IMG/VR virus record: IMGVR_UViG_3300010388_000228
Location: 1-64,000 of that record
Length of the DNA stretch: 64,000 nt
DNA from: a virus
Reading direction: 5' to 3' (one strand)
Shown: positions 35,179 to 44,011 of the stretch, one piece after another
Position numbering within the stretch: position 1 is the first letter of the stretch
Layout: the number at the start of each line of letters is the position of its first letter
The notes under the pieces: model-generated
Told to the model about the DNA's origin: nothing
The model's input: only the letters and a program-made list of their open reading frames with translations
Database searches by the model: none
Position numbers and translations under genes: made by a program

Positions 35179-35685
35179 CTATAACAGTTTATCTAAATGT
35201 ATCATCTCACTATGCCTTGATACTTCTTTTACAAAGAATGCACACTCAGGCTGGTTTGAGATTTGTAACGGTGTTGTTAGTAAATGCCCAACTTTTATTT
35301 TAGGAAAATACCATTTAATATCATTATAAAAATTTACTATCTCAATTGGGCTAAATTCAATTCTAAAGTCAGAGATTGGGTTAAACACAAGTGCGCTAAA
35401 CCCTCGATCGTTTAAGCTAGTTAATGGTAATATTTCAATGTTAGTTGCACTACTACTATCACCTACTGCTATGCACCAATCTATTGGCATCATGATTTCT
35501 TTACCTCCAATTTTTAAAACAATTGCAGGTGCGTTAAATGATTCTAAATATATTAGTGGCATAAAATAGAAATCTGGATCTTGCGGATTACTATTATCTA
35601 AGACACTAAATTTCATATTCTCATCAACTTCGTCTGGTAAATTATTCAACGAAAATGATTCGTTTGATGTTGTTAAAATTTGCAT
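35179..35685 (-). CDS. Conserved hypothetical protein next to UvsW
   Basis: 168 residues, mainly beta, with the hydrophobic core FYFMPLIYLESFNAPAIVL and GGKEIMMPIDWCIAVGD. It lies immediately downstream of UvsW in the same transcript. No function was recognised. Confidence 0.7.
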   Translation of the reverse strand: MQILTTSNESFSLNNLPDEVDENMKFSVLDNSNPQDPDFYFMPLIYLESFNAPAIVLKIGGKEIMMPIDWCIAVGDSSSATNIEILPLTSLNDRGFSALVFNPISDFRIEFSPIEIVNFYNDIKWYFPKIKVGHLLTTPLQISNQPECAFFVKEVSRHSEMIHLDKLL

Positions 35686-35686
35686 A

Positions 35687-37150
35687 TTATTTCCAGTCTA
35701 TTTTATTAATGTCGAATTCGTATTTTGCATCTTTATAAAATTTCTTTCGTTCTGCAAGATGTCGTTTAGCATACTTACACGTACTTGTTACATCGTAAAT
35801 TTGTACAAAATCTTTATCATGGGCTTTTCTAATACCTCTACCGATACTTTGAATTACTCGTGTAAAACTTTTACCTGCTTCAATTAGTACTAAGTTAAAG
35901 ATACGTGGAATGTTAATACCTACAGCTGCTACACCGTATGTAGCTACAATAATTTTATTTGATGATGTTTTAATTTCGTCGTATTCTGTTTTTCTATCTT
36001 TTGTTTTTACACTGCCTGATACAAAAACTGCATCTGGAATGTTTTCAAGTATTATATTACCGCTTTCTATACGTCCTACTAATACTAATGTGTTACCAGT
36101 TTCTGCAATTATTTTAATTTGTTCACTAATGTATCTCATTCGATCTTCATTAGTAACTTGATACTTTAATTCGTCAGTATACGATCTAAATGACGGTAAG
36201 TCAATCAGTTGTAACACCTTAACATGACACGCAGATAACACACCTGCATCTTGTAATTCATGTGCTTTAATACCGCCTACTACTGGTCCAATGCTTGCAA
36301 ATATTTGTTCGTATTCGAACTTTTCTTTAGGAACTGTTCCTGTTAATCCCCAACGAATTGGTGCATTACATAAGTTATGTGTAAGTAGATTTTTTAATAC
36401 ATCGGCTTTTGCCATATGTACTTCGTCAACAATTACTGCGCTTACGCCGTCTAAAAATTCTGCTAATGTTACAATATCATGTTCTGAGTTTTTACTTTTC
36501 TTATCTAATATATTAAGGCTTTGCCACGTACATATTGTATGTGTTTTGTTTAAGTCCTTGCGGTCACCGTAATACATACCGACATCTAAATCAACATTTA
36601 CAAAGTCTTCATGTGTTTGTTCTACTAAACTTTTGTTTGGTACAATAACTATAGTACGTCCTTGCGACTCACAGATATGTGCTAGTGTAGCAGTTGTAAT
36701 CGTTTTACCTGCACCGGTTGCAATCTCCTGTAATGCTTGTGGTTGTGTTAAAAACTTATTAATAGCGTCTACTTGGTAATCACGTAACATAATCGGCTTA
36801 CCTGCATCATTGTGGCCTTCTGGCCACACTTTACCTAAGTCTGCCCAATATGTTTCTGTTACTGGTGTAAATGCTAAGTTAAATGGTTTACGTAAATCTT
36901 CAATATCATCAATAGCTACACCCATCTTATTAAGGATTGCAAGTATTGATTCTAAGTTGTTTAAGTATCCAGTTCCACCTATGCCAAATAAGCTAACAGT
37001 ACCGTCCCATCTACCTAATTTAAATGCAGGCTGATATCTAGCATATGGTACTTCATATTTAAATGCACTTGCTAATTTCTTTCTTGCATCTAACGGTAGA
37101 TGCTCAAATTTGATGTTAACTTCGTCTTTTATTACTAATTTGACTCCCAT
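35687..37150 (-). CDS. uvsW: DNA helicase UvsW-like
   Basis: 487 residues. SF2 helicase with MLRDYQVDAINKFL (Q-like region), Walker A ATGAGKT (144-150), Walker B VIVDEVHMAKA, motif III LTGTVPKEK, and motif VI SIGRGIRKAH. The N-terminal about 110 residues match the double-stranded-DNA-contact domain of T4 UvsW (ARYQPAFKLGRWDG). It remodels recombination and replication intermediates and, in T4, shuts down R-loop origins. Neighbouring UvsX fits the recombination module. Confidence 0.9.
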   Translation of the reverse strand: MGVKLVIKDEVNIKFEHLPLDARKKLASAFKYEVPYARYQPAFKLGRWDGTVSLFGIGGTGYLNNLESILAILNKMGVAIDDIEDLRKPFNLAFTPVTETYWADLGKVWPEGHNDAGKPIMLRDYQVDAINKFLTQPQALQEIATGAGKTITTATLAHICESQGRTIVIVPNKSLVEQTHEDFVNVDLDVGMYYGDRKDLNKTHTICTWQSLNILDKKSKNSEHDIVTLAEFLDGVSAVIVDEVHMAKADVLKNLLTHNLCNAPIRWGLTGTVPKEKFEYEQIFASIGPVVGGIKAHELQDAGVLSACHVKVLQLIDLPSFRSYTDELKYQVTNEDRMRYISEQIKIIAETGNTLVLVGRIESGNIILENIPDAVFVSGSVKTKDRKTEYDEIKTSSNKIIVATYGVAAVGINIPRIFNLVLIEAGKSFTRVIQSIGRGIRKAHDKDFVQIYDVTSTCKYAKRHLAERKKFYKDAKYEFDINKIDWK

Positions 37151-38361
37151 TTATTCCTCGTTTCTATAATTGGTTCTACTGGTACATGCGATATAACTAA
37201 GTCACATCGATTAGCATATACTGCAGTTTTACTATGGCGTAATGTATTTTTAATACACAGCACACTCATTGGTTGCCATTTTTCTTTAAGAAAGAATTTA
37301 GGTAGTTTACCACCTAACACTGCTGCAACCTGCGTATCGTTGTTCAACACACTATTATACTGCCTTTTTCCAATTGCGTCATTAAATATCTTTCCATCAG
37401 GTGTGTTATCTAATCTAAAATGGAATCCAATGTTATCAGTAATACCGTTTGATGTTAACGCATGTGCTAATTCGTTAAATTGTGTTATTGTAATAAGATC
37501 AGTTGATTGTTCGAACACTACTAGTAGTGGAAATCGTTTTAATTCAATTAATGATTTAATAACATCGTTAATTGAATACGCATTACTATTAACCCATATT
37601 TTAGTTTTTTCACGATTTGCAATATTCTTTGTTAATTCATACTCGGTTTGAAAATCGTCAATTTTTGTTGTGTATTGATATCTCAATCTGCGATCATTTA
37701 TAATTGCAGGCGGTAAGTTAGATATATCGCCAAGATCAGATGCAATACAATCTTGAAATCTTGGGTAAGGCATTTTATTAAGGTTGTACATATCTTCAAT
37801 ATCTGATTTGTCCCATAACTTAATAGTAGTATAGTAGTCTCGTAATGTTGTTTCAATTTCAAAGTTATACGGAGTTAATTTTTCAATAATTGCTACTAAG
37901 TTTTCTTCAGTAAAATCTGCATAGTATAACGAACCGGATTTTACTTGCCATAAGATTTCAGCAAGCGGTTTTAACTCATTACGGATTATAGAAGAAAATG
38001 TAAAGTCAATTGCAATTACACCTGTATAGTTTTCCTTTAATAAGTGAATATTAATTTGATTAGAGCCTGCTGGAATATGATATATCTTTTTTATATCAGG
38101 TAATACACGGAAGTCTTTTTTCCACAGCGGATCGTTAATATACTCTGCATAGTCCGAGTTAGCTAACAGCATAAACGGCGCATACAGTTGATTGCTTAAT
38201 ATTTGAAGTAACAAATTACTTTGTTTTTCGGTAATGTAAGTATCGGTTTGCATTGCATTGTGTAAACTTTGCAATGTGCGAGTGTCTCTTGATGAGAAAG
38301 GAAGGGTAGTTGTCATTGCTTCTAAAAATACAAAATGAAGCAAACTATCAATTGTTTTCAT
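37135..38361 (-). CDS. Conserved hypothetical protein
   Basis: 408 residues with mixed alpha/beta content and no motif I can name. Basic stretches near the end (LPKFFLKEKWQPMSVLCIKN, TLRHSKTAVYANRCDLVISH) suggest nucleic-acid or protein contact. It overlaps the UvsW start by 16 bases, so the two are translationally coupled and probably work together. Confidence 0.7.
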   Translation of the reverse strand: MKTIDSLLHFVFLEAMTTTLPFSSRDTRTLQSLHNAMQTDTYITEKQSNLLLQILSNQLYAPFMLLANSDYAEYINDPLWKKDFRVLPDIKKIYHIPAGSNQINIHLLKENYTGVIAIDFTFSSIIRNELKPLAEILWQVKSGSLYYADFTEENLVAIIEKLTPYNFEIETTLRDYYTTIKLWDKSDIEDMYNLNKMPYPRFQDCIASDLGDISNLPPAIINDRRLRYQYTTKIDDFQTEYELTKNIANREKTKIWVNSNAYSINDVIKSLIELKRFPLLVVFEQSTDLITITQFNELAHALTSNGITDNIGFHFRLDNTPDGKIFNDAIGKRQYNSVLNNDTQVAAVLGGKLPKFFLKEKWQPMSVLCIKNTLRHSKTAVYANRCDLVISHVPVEPIIETRNKWESN

Positions 38362-38382
38362 GTGTTATACACCTATAAAAGT

Positions 38383-38402
38383 AACGGGCACTAAGCCCGT
38401 CA
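38383..38402 (-). terminator. Hairpin between the UvsY-like gene and the 37135 gene
   Basis: GACGGGC...GCCCGT(T) on the minus strand, followed by ACTTTTA. It is a short stem and termination would be partial. Confidence 0.5.
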
Positions 38403-38408
38403 TAATAA

Positions 38409-38864
38409 TTAAAGAGTTGCGTCTTCCATGCCTGCACATCTTAATCGTATAATGTTGCTTAATGCATACGATTTTTGATCTAAGGCTTTTGTAATACCCA
38501 ACCATTGATTTCTCAGTAACGCAAATTCATTTATAATCTTTTCATATTCGATTACTTCGTCTTCACCTTCTACATATTTTTCACAGTCGCGACTACTTAA
38601 TGCTCTTGCGTATGTTTCTAAATACTTTCTAAAGTGATAACTCTTTAATCTTTTAAATTCAATGTTAAGGAACTCTAGGATAGCTTCAATTTCTTGAAGC
38701 TGTCCATATCTGTGTTCTACAATGCCTGGCATTGCAGCAGATGCTTTTTCTACGTTCCCTGCTATTTTACATTCTTTTTTGGCATCTGTCAACTCTGCTT
38801 CAAAGTGCAGAATACCATCAGGCAATCTTGTAATATCTCTAGTAATTGTAGAATACCAACTCAT
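38409..38864 (-). CDS. Probable recombination mediator UvsY-like
   Basis: 151 residues, helical. MPGIVEHRYGQLQEIEAILE, FRKYLETYARALSSRD, CEKYVEGEDEVIEYEKIIN and LDQKSYALSNIIRLR follow the layout of UvsY-type proteins, which load UvsX onto gp32-covered ssDNA. The location between uvsX and uvsW supports this. Sequence evidence alone is moderate. Confidence 0.5.
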   Translation of the reverse strand: MSWYSTITRDITRLPDGILHFEAELTDAKKECKIAGNVEKASAAMPGIVEHRYGQLQEIEAILEFLNIEFKRLKSYHFRKYLETYARALSSRDCEKYVEGEDEVIEYEKIINEFALLRNQWLGITKALDQKSYALSNIIRLRCAGMEDATL

Positions 38865-39097
38865 TAGAACTCCAGTTCGTCGTAGCCGTCGTCTTCGTCT
38901 TCATTATCTTCAAGATAATAATTAATTGCTTGATCTAATGTAGGGTCAATGCCAGTTGCACCTAAAAAGGTACGATCAGTAGCACCAAAGTCTGCAAGCA
39001 ATTCAATAAATCTTTCAGCAGCAATTTCTGCTTGCTTTTTATCAATATAATCTGCAAACAATAACCATACATCAGCAATTTGTGTTTCATTCAACAT
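38864..39097 (-). CDS. Small acidic protein between uvsX and uvsY-like
   Basis: 77 residues from the ATG at 39097 (MLNETQIADVWLLFADYIDK). A longer in-frame start lies in uvsX and is unlikely. Helical core KQAEIAAERFIELLADFGAT and a very acidic tail (EDNEDEDDGYDELEF), like proteins that bind recombination or transcription partners. It overlaps the uvsX end by 11 bases and the next gene by one. Confidence 0.7.
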   Translation of the reverse strand: MLNETQIADVWLLFADYIDKKQAEIAAERFIELLADFGATDRTFLGATGIDPTLDQAINYYLEDNEDEDDGYDELEF

Positions 39098-40175
39098 CGT
39101 CATTCTCCATAACGTAATCATTGAGTTCATCTGTATCATCAATATCAGAAGATAATACAGGCATATCAGTAAATTCATTCATTGCTCTTAGTAGAGCATC
39201 GTTTGCATTACTTTCCCACTCTTTACGGTATTGTTTAATTTCAGTACCATCAGTAGCCACGTATTTAAGTCTATTACCATCTTTTGATAGAATACCTTTT
39301 TTCTCAAATAAGTCAACTAATCCGCTAAATGGATTCATACCTGTAGTATACGGAATTTTAATTTGCAACGACTCAAATGGTTTAGCATAACGTGTTTTCA
39401 TAATTTTACATGAGGCACGAATACCGTTAACTTCGCTAACTTTGTTACCATCTAGATCTTCTTTTAGTTTAAGTTTTTTCATTGCAACTACAATACTAGA
39501 TGCATAGATAAACCCTTGACCGCCTGAAATTTTGTCATCTGGATCAAACATATCTTGTGATGCATAACTATGGTTAGTACATACTAGTCCTACATTATGA
39601 CTACCAAACATATTAACACAGTTACGAACAAGTGCTGTAAGTGCTTTAGGTTTACGACCCATATCACCTTTTAAATCACCTGCTTCGAATTGATTAATGT
39701 CTGTTGGAGTTAATAACATACCTAGTGAATCTACTACAAATAAGACTTTTGGTTTGTCTTCCATAGCTTTATATTCTTTCATAAACTCACTGATAGTTTT
39801 AGCTACGTCATCAATCATAGCCATGTTAAGTTTAAGAAGTTTTTCTTCACTTGTGTCTACACCTAATGCGTGTAGCCAAGCTTCGTCTAATGCGTTTTCA
39901 GAATCGATCAGTACTACATAGATGTTCTGTTCTTGCGCGTGTTTAATGATGTTACCTGAACAAATATAACTTTTACCTGCACCTGATTCTCCTGCAAACA
40001 CAGTTACTTTGCCTAATGGTATACCTTTGTTGAAATCTGAACTAATAAGGTAGTTAAGTGCATAGTTGCCTGTACTAACCCAATCTGTAGGATCGTTAAA
40101 GCCTACACCTAGGCCATCAATGCTTTTTGTTAGAGTTTTTCGAAATTTTGTTAAATCAAAGGGACGAGTAGCCAT
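39087..40175 (-). CDS. uvsX: Recombinase UvsX (RecA-like)
   Basis: 362 residues. Walker A AGESGAGKS (61-69), VYVVLIDSENALDE, Walker B PKVLFVVDSLGML and CTNHSYASQDM plus GGQGFIYASSIV (L2 region). It catalyses strand exchange and recombination-dependent replication. The C-terminus is acidic (DIDDTDELNDYVMENDD), as in other UvsX proteins. Its start overlaps the stop of the upstream homing endonuclease gene by one base. Confidence 0.93.
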   Translation of the reverse strand: MATRPFDLTKFRKTLTKSIDGLGVGFNDPTDWVSTGNYALNYLISSDFNKGIPLGKVTVFAGESGAGKSYICSGNIIKHAQEQNIYVVLIDSENALDEAWLHALGVDTSEEKLLKLNMAMIDDVAKTISEFMKEYKAMEDKPKVLFVVDSLGMLLTPTDINQFEAGDLKGDMGRKPKALTALVRNCVNMFGSHNVGLVCTNHSYASQDMFDPDDKISGGQGFIYASSIVVAMKKLKLKEDLDGNKVSEVNGIRASCKIMKTRYAKPFESLQIKIPYTTGMNPFSGLVDLFEKKGILSKDGNRLKYVATDGTEIKQYRKEWESNANDALLRAMNEFTDMPVLSSDIDDTDELNDYVMENDDVE

Positions 40176-40918
40176 TAGTTATCTCCGTGTGTTAGTTTTC
40201 TATTTTCTTTTTTGTTATGTTTGCCAAACCGATCTTTACGTTCTTCTGCTGTCATTTTAGATATTTGTTCTTTCTTTATATTACTCATTTTTTTACATAT
40301 TTCTGCATTATGAGTATACTCTAATTTTGCTTGAGATTCTCTCATTTTTTGTTTAGTTTCATCAGTATGCTTCATACCGATATGACCATTAGATTTACCT
40401 TTTTTTGCTAAAGAAATTGCCAATTTTCTCTCTTCAGACATAGGGCCTCTAAGTTTTCCACTTAATGATGCTTTTATTTTTTGACGCTGTTCGTTGGTAA
40501 ATCCTCGGCGTTTAGCAGATGCACTCATTTTCTTAATAGTTTCAACCGAATGACGCTTATTGAGCATTCCGGTAATACCTTGTTTAATATTCTCTCTCAT
40601 TTTTTTTCGAGTTGATGGTCCTGGATTTATTAATCCATCGCCGCCATCTGTTAAATTGTGTAATATTCCAGTACCAATATCCTTTCTACCATAAAACGAT
40701 ATTAACTCTATTTCTAATGAAATTGCTGCTGACTCGAATAAATTTTCTTTTATGAATTTAATTTTTGATTTATCTTTTGGAACGCCGATTCTACCATGCG
40801 TCTCAAACGCTCGATTTTTTTTACCTTTACCGATATAATACGGGGTATTATCAGATTTTCTTAAATAACTGTAAACATAAAAAATAGGGGTATTATTATC
40901 AAAGGGTTTTGTTGCCAT
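40175..40918 (-). CDS. GIY-YIG homing endonuclease (free-standing)
   Basis: 247 residues from the ATG at 40918. [20 protein letters not shown] is the GIY-YIG variant (Y.YSY...[10 protein letters not shown]), with the catalytic Glu region [12 protein letters not shown], followed by several NUMOD3-type DNA-binding repeats ([60 protein letters not shown]). It would cut phage DNA lacking the insertion and promote its own spread. It is inserted between gp32 and uvsX, and its first residues MATKPFD copy the uvsX start MATRPFD. Confidence 0.88.
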   Translation of the reverse strand: MATKPFDNNTPIFYVYSYLRKSDNTPYYIGKGKKNRAFETHGRIGVPKDKSKIKFIKENLFESAAISLEIELISFYGRKDIGTGILHNLTDGGDGLINPGPSTRKKMRENIKQGITGMLNKRHSVETIKKMSASAKRRGFTNEQRQKIKASLSGKLRGPMSEERKLAISLAKKGKSNGHIGMKHTDETKQKMRESQAKLEYTHNAEICKKMSNIKKEQISKMTAEERKDRFGKHNKKENRKLTHGDN

Positions 40919-40937
40919 GAGGATACTCCTAATAATG

Positions 40938-40965
40938 TAGTGTAGCAAGACCCCTTGCTACACTA
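40938..40965 (-). promoter_or_regulatory. Strong hairpin between gp32 and the homing endonuclease
   Basis: A 12-bp perfect stem TAGTGTAGCAAG / CTTGCTACACTA around GGGT (minus strand), with no U-run. It lies just before the endonuclease RBS (TAGGAG), so it may insulate its translation or stabilise the gp32 mRNA 3' end. Confidence 0.65.
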
Positions 40966-40977
40966 ATCACTTGTATA

Positions 40978-41982
40978 TTAAGCGCCGCGGTTTCTAATTT
41001 TTGCTAAGATATCAGCTGCTCTTGAATCACTTGCAGGTGCTGCTTCAGCTACTGCAGGTGGTGGAGTATATGCGTTAACAATACCGGCTGGTTCATCCCA
41101 TGGCATTTCTTCAGTAGTATGCACTGCAGGTGCAACAACAGGTGCTACCGTAGCAACGGGAGTTGCAACTGATGCAGGTGCGTCGCTTTCTGAAATACCA
41201 TATGGTCTAAAGTATTTTCCCCAACGTTCAATGTCGTATGCTTCGCCATTAACTGATGCTTCAAACATTTCCATCATAACTTTAAGTTCAACTTCGTTTG
41301 GTTTTTTAGGTAAGTACTCTGATAAATCAGGTAAACCATATTTGTCAATTGCTGCGCGTTCTTCTTCACCGAGTGGACGTGTACGTCTGCTCCATGTAGA
41401 AGTAGAGTAATCTGCATAACCGCCTTTTGTACCAACCTTTAAACGGAAATCAAATCCGTTAACGTAGTCTGTAGGTAATTCTGTAAATTCGTCGTCAAGC
41501 AATGCTGCGTGGATTAATTTGTAAATTTGTGGACCAATCACAAATCTACGAATTGGATTTTCAGGTTTTTCTTGTTCGCCAAGACCGTCTTCAGGAACAA
41601 ATCCGTGGAAGATATATGATTTCTTTTTCCAGTATTTACGACCCATTTCTTCTAATGAAGGATCTTTAAACCAAGGACGCACTTCTGAAAGAATTGGACA
41701 TACTGAACCGTCGTTGTACATTTCAACGCATGGTACATTTACTACTACTGGTTTGCTATCGGTACGACCTTTGATACCTGCGAAAGGTAATTTGATTACA
41801 GAACGTTCAGCCCAGAAAAAAGTATTGTTTGGGTTGCCGTCTGGTAAGAATCTAAAAACTGCTTCACCACCGTTTTTAATAGTCCAGAAAGGATAAATTG
41901 ATTTATCACCGCCTGTGTTGCTATCTGTACTACGTGTTTCTGCCGCTTTTAATTTTGCTCTGATTTCTGCTAATGTTGCCAT
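40978..41982 (-). CDS. 32: Single-stranded DNA-binding protein gp32-like
   Basis: 334 residues from the ATG at 41982 (MATLAEIRAKLKAAETRS), the LAST-type basic N-terminus. FWTIKNGGEAVFRFLPDGN, the cysteine pair CVEMYNDGSVC and KKKSYIFHGFV are gp32 core features. The C-terminus is an Ala/Pro/Val-rich linker ending DILAKIRNRGA instead of the acidic T4 tail, as is common in marine T4-like phages. It coats ssDNA and organises replication and recombination. Confidence 0.88.
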   Translation of the reverse strand: MATLAEIRAKLKAAETRSTDSNTGGDKSIYPFWTIKNGGEAVFRFLPDGNPNNTFFWAERSVIKLPFAGIKGRTDSKPVVVNVPCVEMYNDGSVCPILSEVRPWFKDPSLEEMGRKYWKKKSYIFHGFVPEDGLGEQEKPENPIRRFVIGPQIYKLIHAALLDDEFTELPTDYVNGFDFRLKVGTKGGYADYSTSTWSRRTRPLGEEERAAIDKYGLPDLSEYLPKKPNEVELKVMMEMFEASVNGEAYDIERWGKYFRPYGISESDAPASVATPVATVAPVVAPAVHTTEEMPWDEPAGIVNAYTPPPAVAEAAPASDSRAADILAKIRNRGA

Positions 41983-42009
41983 ATTATAATTTCCTATTGT
42001 GTTTTGAGT

Positions 42010-42037
42010 TAACACACAGATTTTACTCTGTGTGTTA
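42010..42037 (-). promoter_or_regulatory. gp32 leader hairpin
   Basis: TAACACACAG (minus strand) pairs with CTGTGTGTTA around AGTAAAAT. It is a 10-bp stem 28 bases before the gp32 ATG. T4 gp32 represses its own translation by binding a structured leader, and this hairpin is a candidate equivalent. Confidence 0.55.
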
Positions 42038-42117
42038 TATAGCCTAAGTGTTTTATTACTAATATTTTTTTGTTTTATACTAATATATAAGTTGCCTTAC
42101 TTTTAAAGTATGTGCAT

Positions 42118-42146
42118 ATTATATACTCTATTATTTATATGAGCAA
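42118..42146 (-). promoter_or_regulatory. Overlapping early and late promoters of gp32
   Basis: Minus strand: TTGCTC (42146-42141), 17 bp, TATAAT (42123-42118). Within the spacer lies TATAAATA (42139-42132), the exact T4 late box. gp32 could thus be transcribed in both phases. Confidence 0.6.
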
Positions 42147-42174
42147 GTGAAATCTTTCACTTTTTCAATTTATT

Positions 42175-43251
42175 TTACCATTTTGCTAATTGTATAATTC
42201 TAGCTAAACTATCTTCTTGACCGAATGTAACCGATTCACGCATACCTTGGAAATTAACACCTAGCGGTCCCTGCGCAGTTGATGCAGTAGATGGCGGAGT
42301 TGCAGGTATTGCAGCATTTGCCGCTTGCGCTACATTGCGTGTAAGCGTATCAGGGCTGTTAAGGTTAGATTGTCCTTGTGCAACCGCTTGTTGTGATGCT
42401 GCAGTCTTTTGTGATTGTTGACCATGGTACATGTTGATCGCATGCTGCTCATCTGATGGAAGATTTACATACGCTGCGTTTGCTGCAAGATTTGCATCGG
42501 TTTGAGCGTTACCTGATGATACAGTACCGTCGGGATTAACATATCCTGCAGTACCGGGTGCTGCTTTTTGAGCTGCTGCCGGGTGTGCTGCTGCCGGGTG
42601 TGCTGCTGCCGGGTGTGCTGCTGCCGGATGTGCTGCTGCCGGATGTGCTGCTGCAGCTGGTTTATTCCCAGCCATTTGGAATCCAGCAGGTGGTTGAATG
42701 CCAGCTCTTGCTAGAGCCTGCATTGTTTGCGCACCAATTAATCCGTCAGTTGCTAATGGTTTACCGAATTGATCTTTATTCACTTTTTGAAATGCAATGA
42801 TTTCGTCACGTGTAGTTGGCCATTTTCCGGGAGGAGTAGCTGTTGTTGGTTTTGCGCTTGTACCTTGTTGGGTCGGCTGAGTAGTTTGACCGGATGCTTT
42901 TTTTGCATCTAACTCCTGTTGAGCGTAACTTACATGTTGATGTTTGTGCGGTGTAACAGGTTGTTGCTGAGTTTGCTGATTAGCAACAGGTTGTTGCTGA
43001 GTTTGCTGATTAGCAACAGGTTGTTGAGCAGTAGGTTCTAACTGTTGAAAAAATGCATTAGGATCAGTAAGTACACCTGAGTTATCAGCATTTTTATTAG
43101 CAGCTGCAGTAGCAGCTGCAGCTGCTTCGCCTTGTTTTCGAGTAGCAATACGCTGCTTTGCAGCATCCATCGAAGCATCTTCGTAAATTGCTAATTTTTC
43201 TGTTAATTGTTTAACTCTAAATAAGAGCGCATTTTCTGTAATTTTTATCAT
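42175..43251 (-). CDS. Virion-type protein with peptidoglycan-binding-like domain and repeats
   Basis: 358 residues. Low-complexity Q/A/P-rich N-terminal half contains two copies of QQTQQQPVAN; a PG-binding-like domain follows (DEIIAFQKVNKDQFGKPLAT, DGLIGAQTMQALARAGI, about residues 149-185). Then comes a five-fold HPAAA repeat. The extreme C-terminus ESVTFGQEDSLARIIQLAKW matches the neighbouring protein. It may attach to cell wall or form a flexible virion decoration. The function is inferred. Confidence 0.75.
   Translation of the reverse strand: MIKITENALLFRVKQLTEKLAIYEDASMDAAKQRIATRKQGEAAAAATAAANKNADNSGVLTDPNAFFQQLEPTAQQPVANQQTQQQPVANQQTQQQPVTPHKHQHVSYAQQELDAKKASGQTTQPTQQGTSAKPTTATPPGKWPTTRDEIIAFQKVNKDQFGKPLATDGLIGAQTMQALARAGIQPPAGFQMAGNKPAAAAHPAAAHPAAAHPAAAHPAAAHPAAAQKAAPGTAGYVNPDGTVSSGNAQTDANLAANAAYVNLPSDEQHAINMYHGQQSQKTAASQQAVAQGQSNLNSPDTLTRNVAQAANAAIPATPPSTASTAQGPLGVNFQGMRESVTFGQEDSLARIIQLAKW
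42572..42652 (-). repeat. 15-bp tandem repeat encoding AAAHP
   Basis: About five copies of a 15-bp unit (GCTGCTGCCGG.TGT on the plus strand), nearly identical at the DNA level. Copy number could vary by slippage, altering linker length. Confidence 0.8.
42956..43023 (-). repeat. 30-bp direct repeat encoding QQTQQQPVAN
   Basis: Two adjacent identical 30-bp units plus a partial third in the N-terminal linker of the same protein. Confidence 0.75.
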
Positions 43252-43252
43252 C

Positions 43253-44011
43253 TTATCTCCATTGGGCTATTTGCAGTATTCTAGCTAAACTATCTTCTTG
43301 TTTAAAGGTAACACTTTCTGAAATGGTTGCAGTTGGATCTTCAAAAATTCCTGGTTCAGGCATATTTGCAGTAGGATCCCTGTATTCATCACCTTGTGGA
43401 TTATCAGGAGCAAATTGTTGATACTGTGCGTTATCAGCACCATTAGATTTCATAAATTCTTCCCAATCTAAAATTTGTTGTGTTTGAGGACCTAAAATAC
43501 CGTCAGCTTTGATGTTGTAACCTTTTGCTCTCAATTCATATTGTAATTTTTGAATAGCCGGATCAAACTTAGCCCCAGGTTTTTTTGGTATGCCAGCCGG
43601 ATGCTGAGGTGTTGGTTTAGATGCAGCACCATGTTGAGGCGCACCATACGCAGGAGCTTTATCTAAATCACTTAGATCTCCTACTTTATCTTCTGGAGGT
43701 ATAAACGATCCAGGATGGTCTTGTGCAAAACTAGTATCCGACACATTAAACTGGTGCGGGTCTACAGGCGGTGCTTCATATGGTTTAGGTTGTGCATTTA
43801 ACAAATTAGTTGCTAAGTCGGGTGCATCGCCTGCGCCTGTTGACGCTAATGGTCCTTTTTTCATTCTTTCTTTTGTAGCTTGTATGCTGCGAGTCTGATC
43901 ATCAAACGGACTAACACCGTGTACATTCCAATCAGCTTCATTAATAATTTGGATTAATTCTCTTAAAGAACTAACGGAATTTTGAAGCGCGGTTTCTAAA
44001 ATTTCTTTCAT
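43253..44011 (-). CDS. Virion-type protein with peptidoglycan-binding domain
   Basis: 252 residues. The N-terminus MKEILETALQNSVSSLRELI, QIINEADW contains an IxE/A prohead-protease-like site. A PG_binding_1-like domain is clear at about 151-187 (AIQKLQYELRAKGYNIKADG, ILGPQTQQILDWEEF). The C-terminus ESVTFKQEDSLARILQIAQW is shared with the 42175 product. It overlaps the preceding structural gene by 41 bases. Possible head- or tail-associated murein-binding protein. Confidence 0.75.
   Translation of the reverse strand: MKEILETALQNSVSSLRELIQIINEADWNVHGVSPFDDQTRSIQATKERMKKGPLASTGAGDAPDLATNLLNAQPKPYEAPPVDPHQFNVSDTSFAQDHPGSFIPPEDKVGDLSDLDKAPAYGAPQHGAASKPTPQHPAGIPKKPGAKFDPAIQKLQYELRAKGYNIKADGILGPQTQQILDWEEFMKSNGADNAQYQQFAPDNPQGDEYRDPTANMPEPGIFEDPTATISESVTFKQEDSLARILQIAQWR

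Noticed and set aside
42558-42800. Plus-strand ORF with LLPGVLLPGVL repeats
   Set aside because: This is the antisense translation of the AAAHP tandem repeat in the minus-strand gene.
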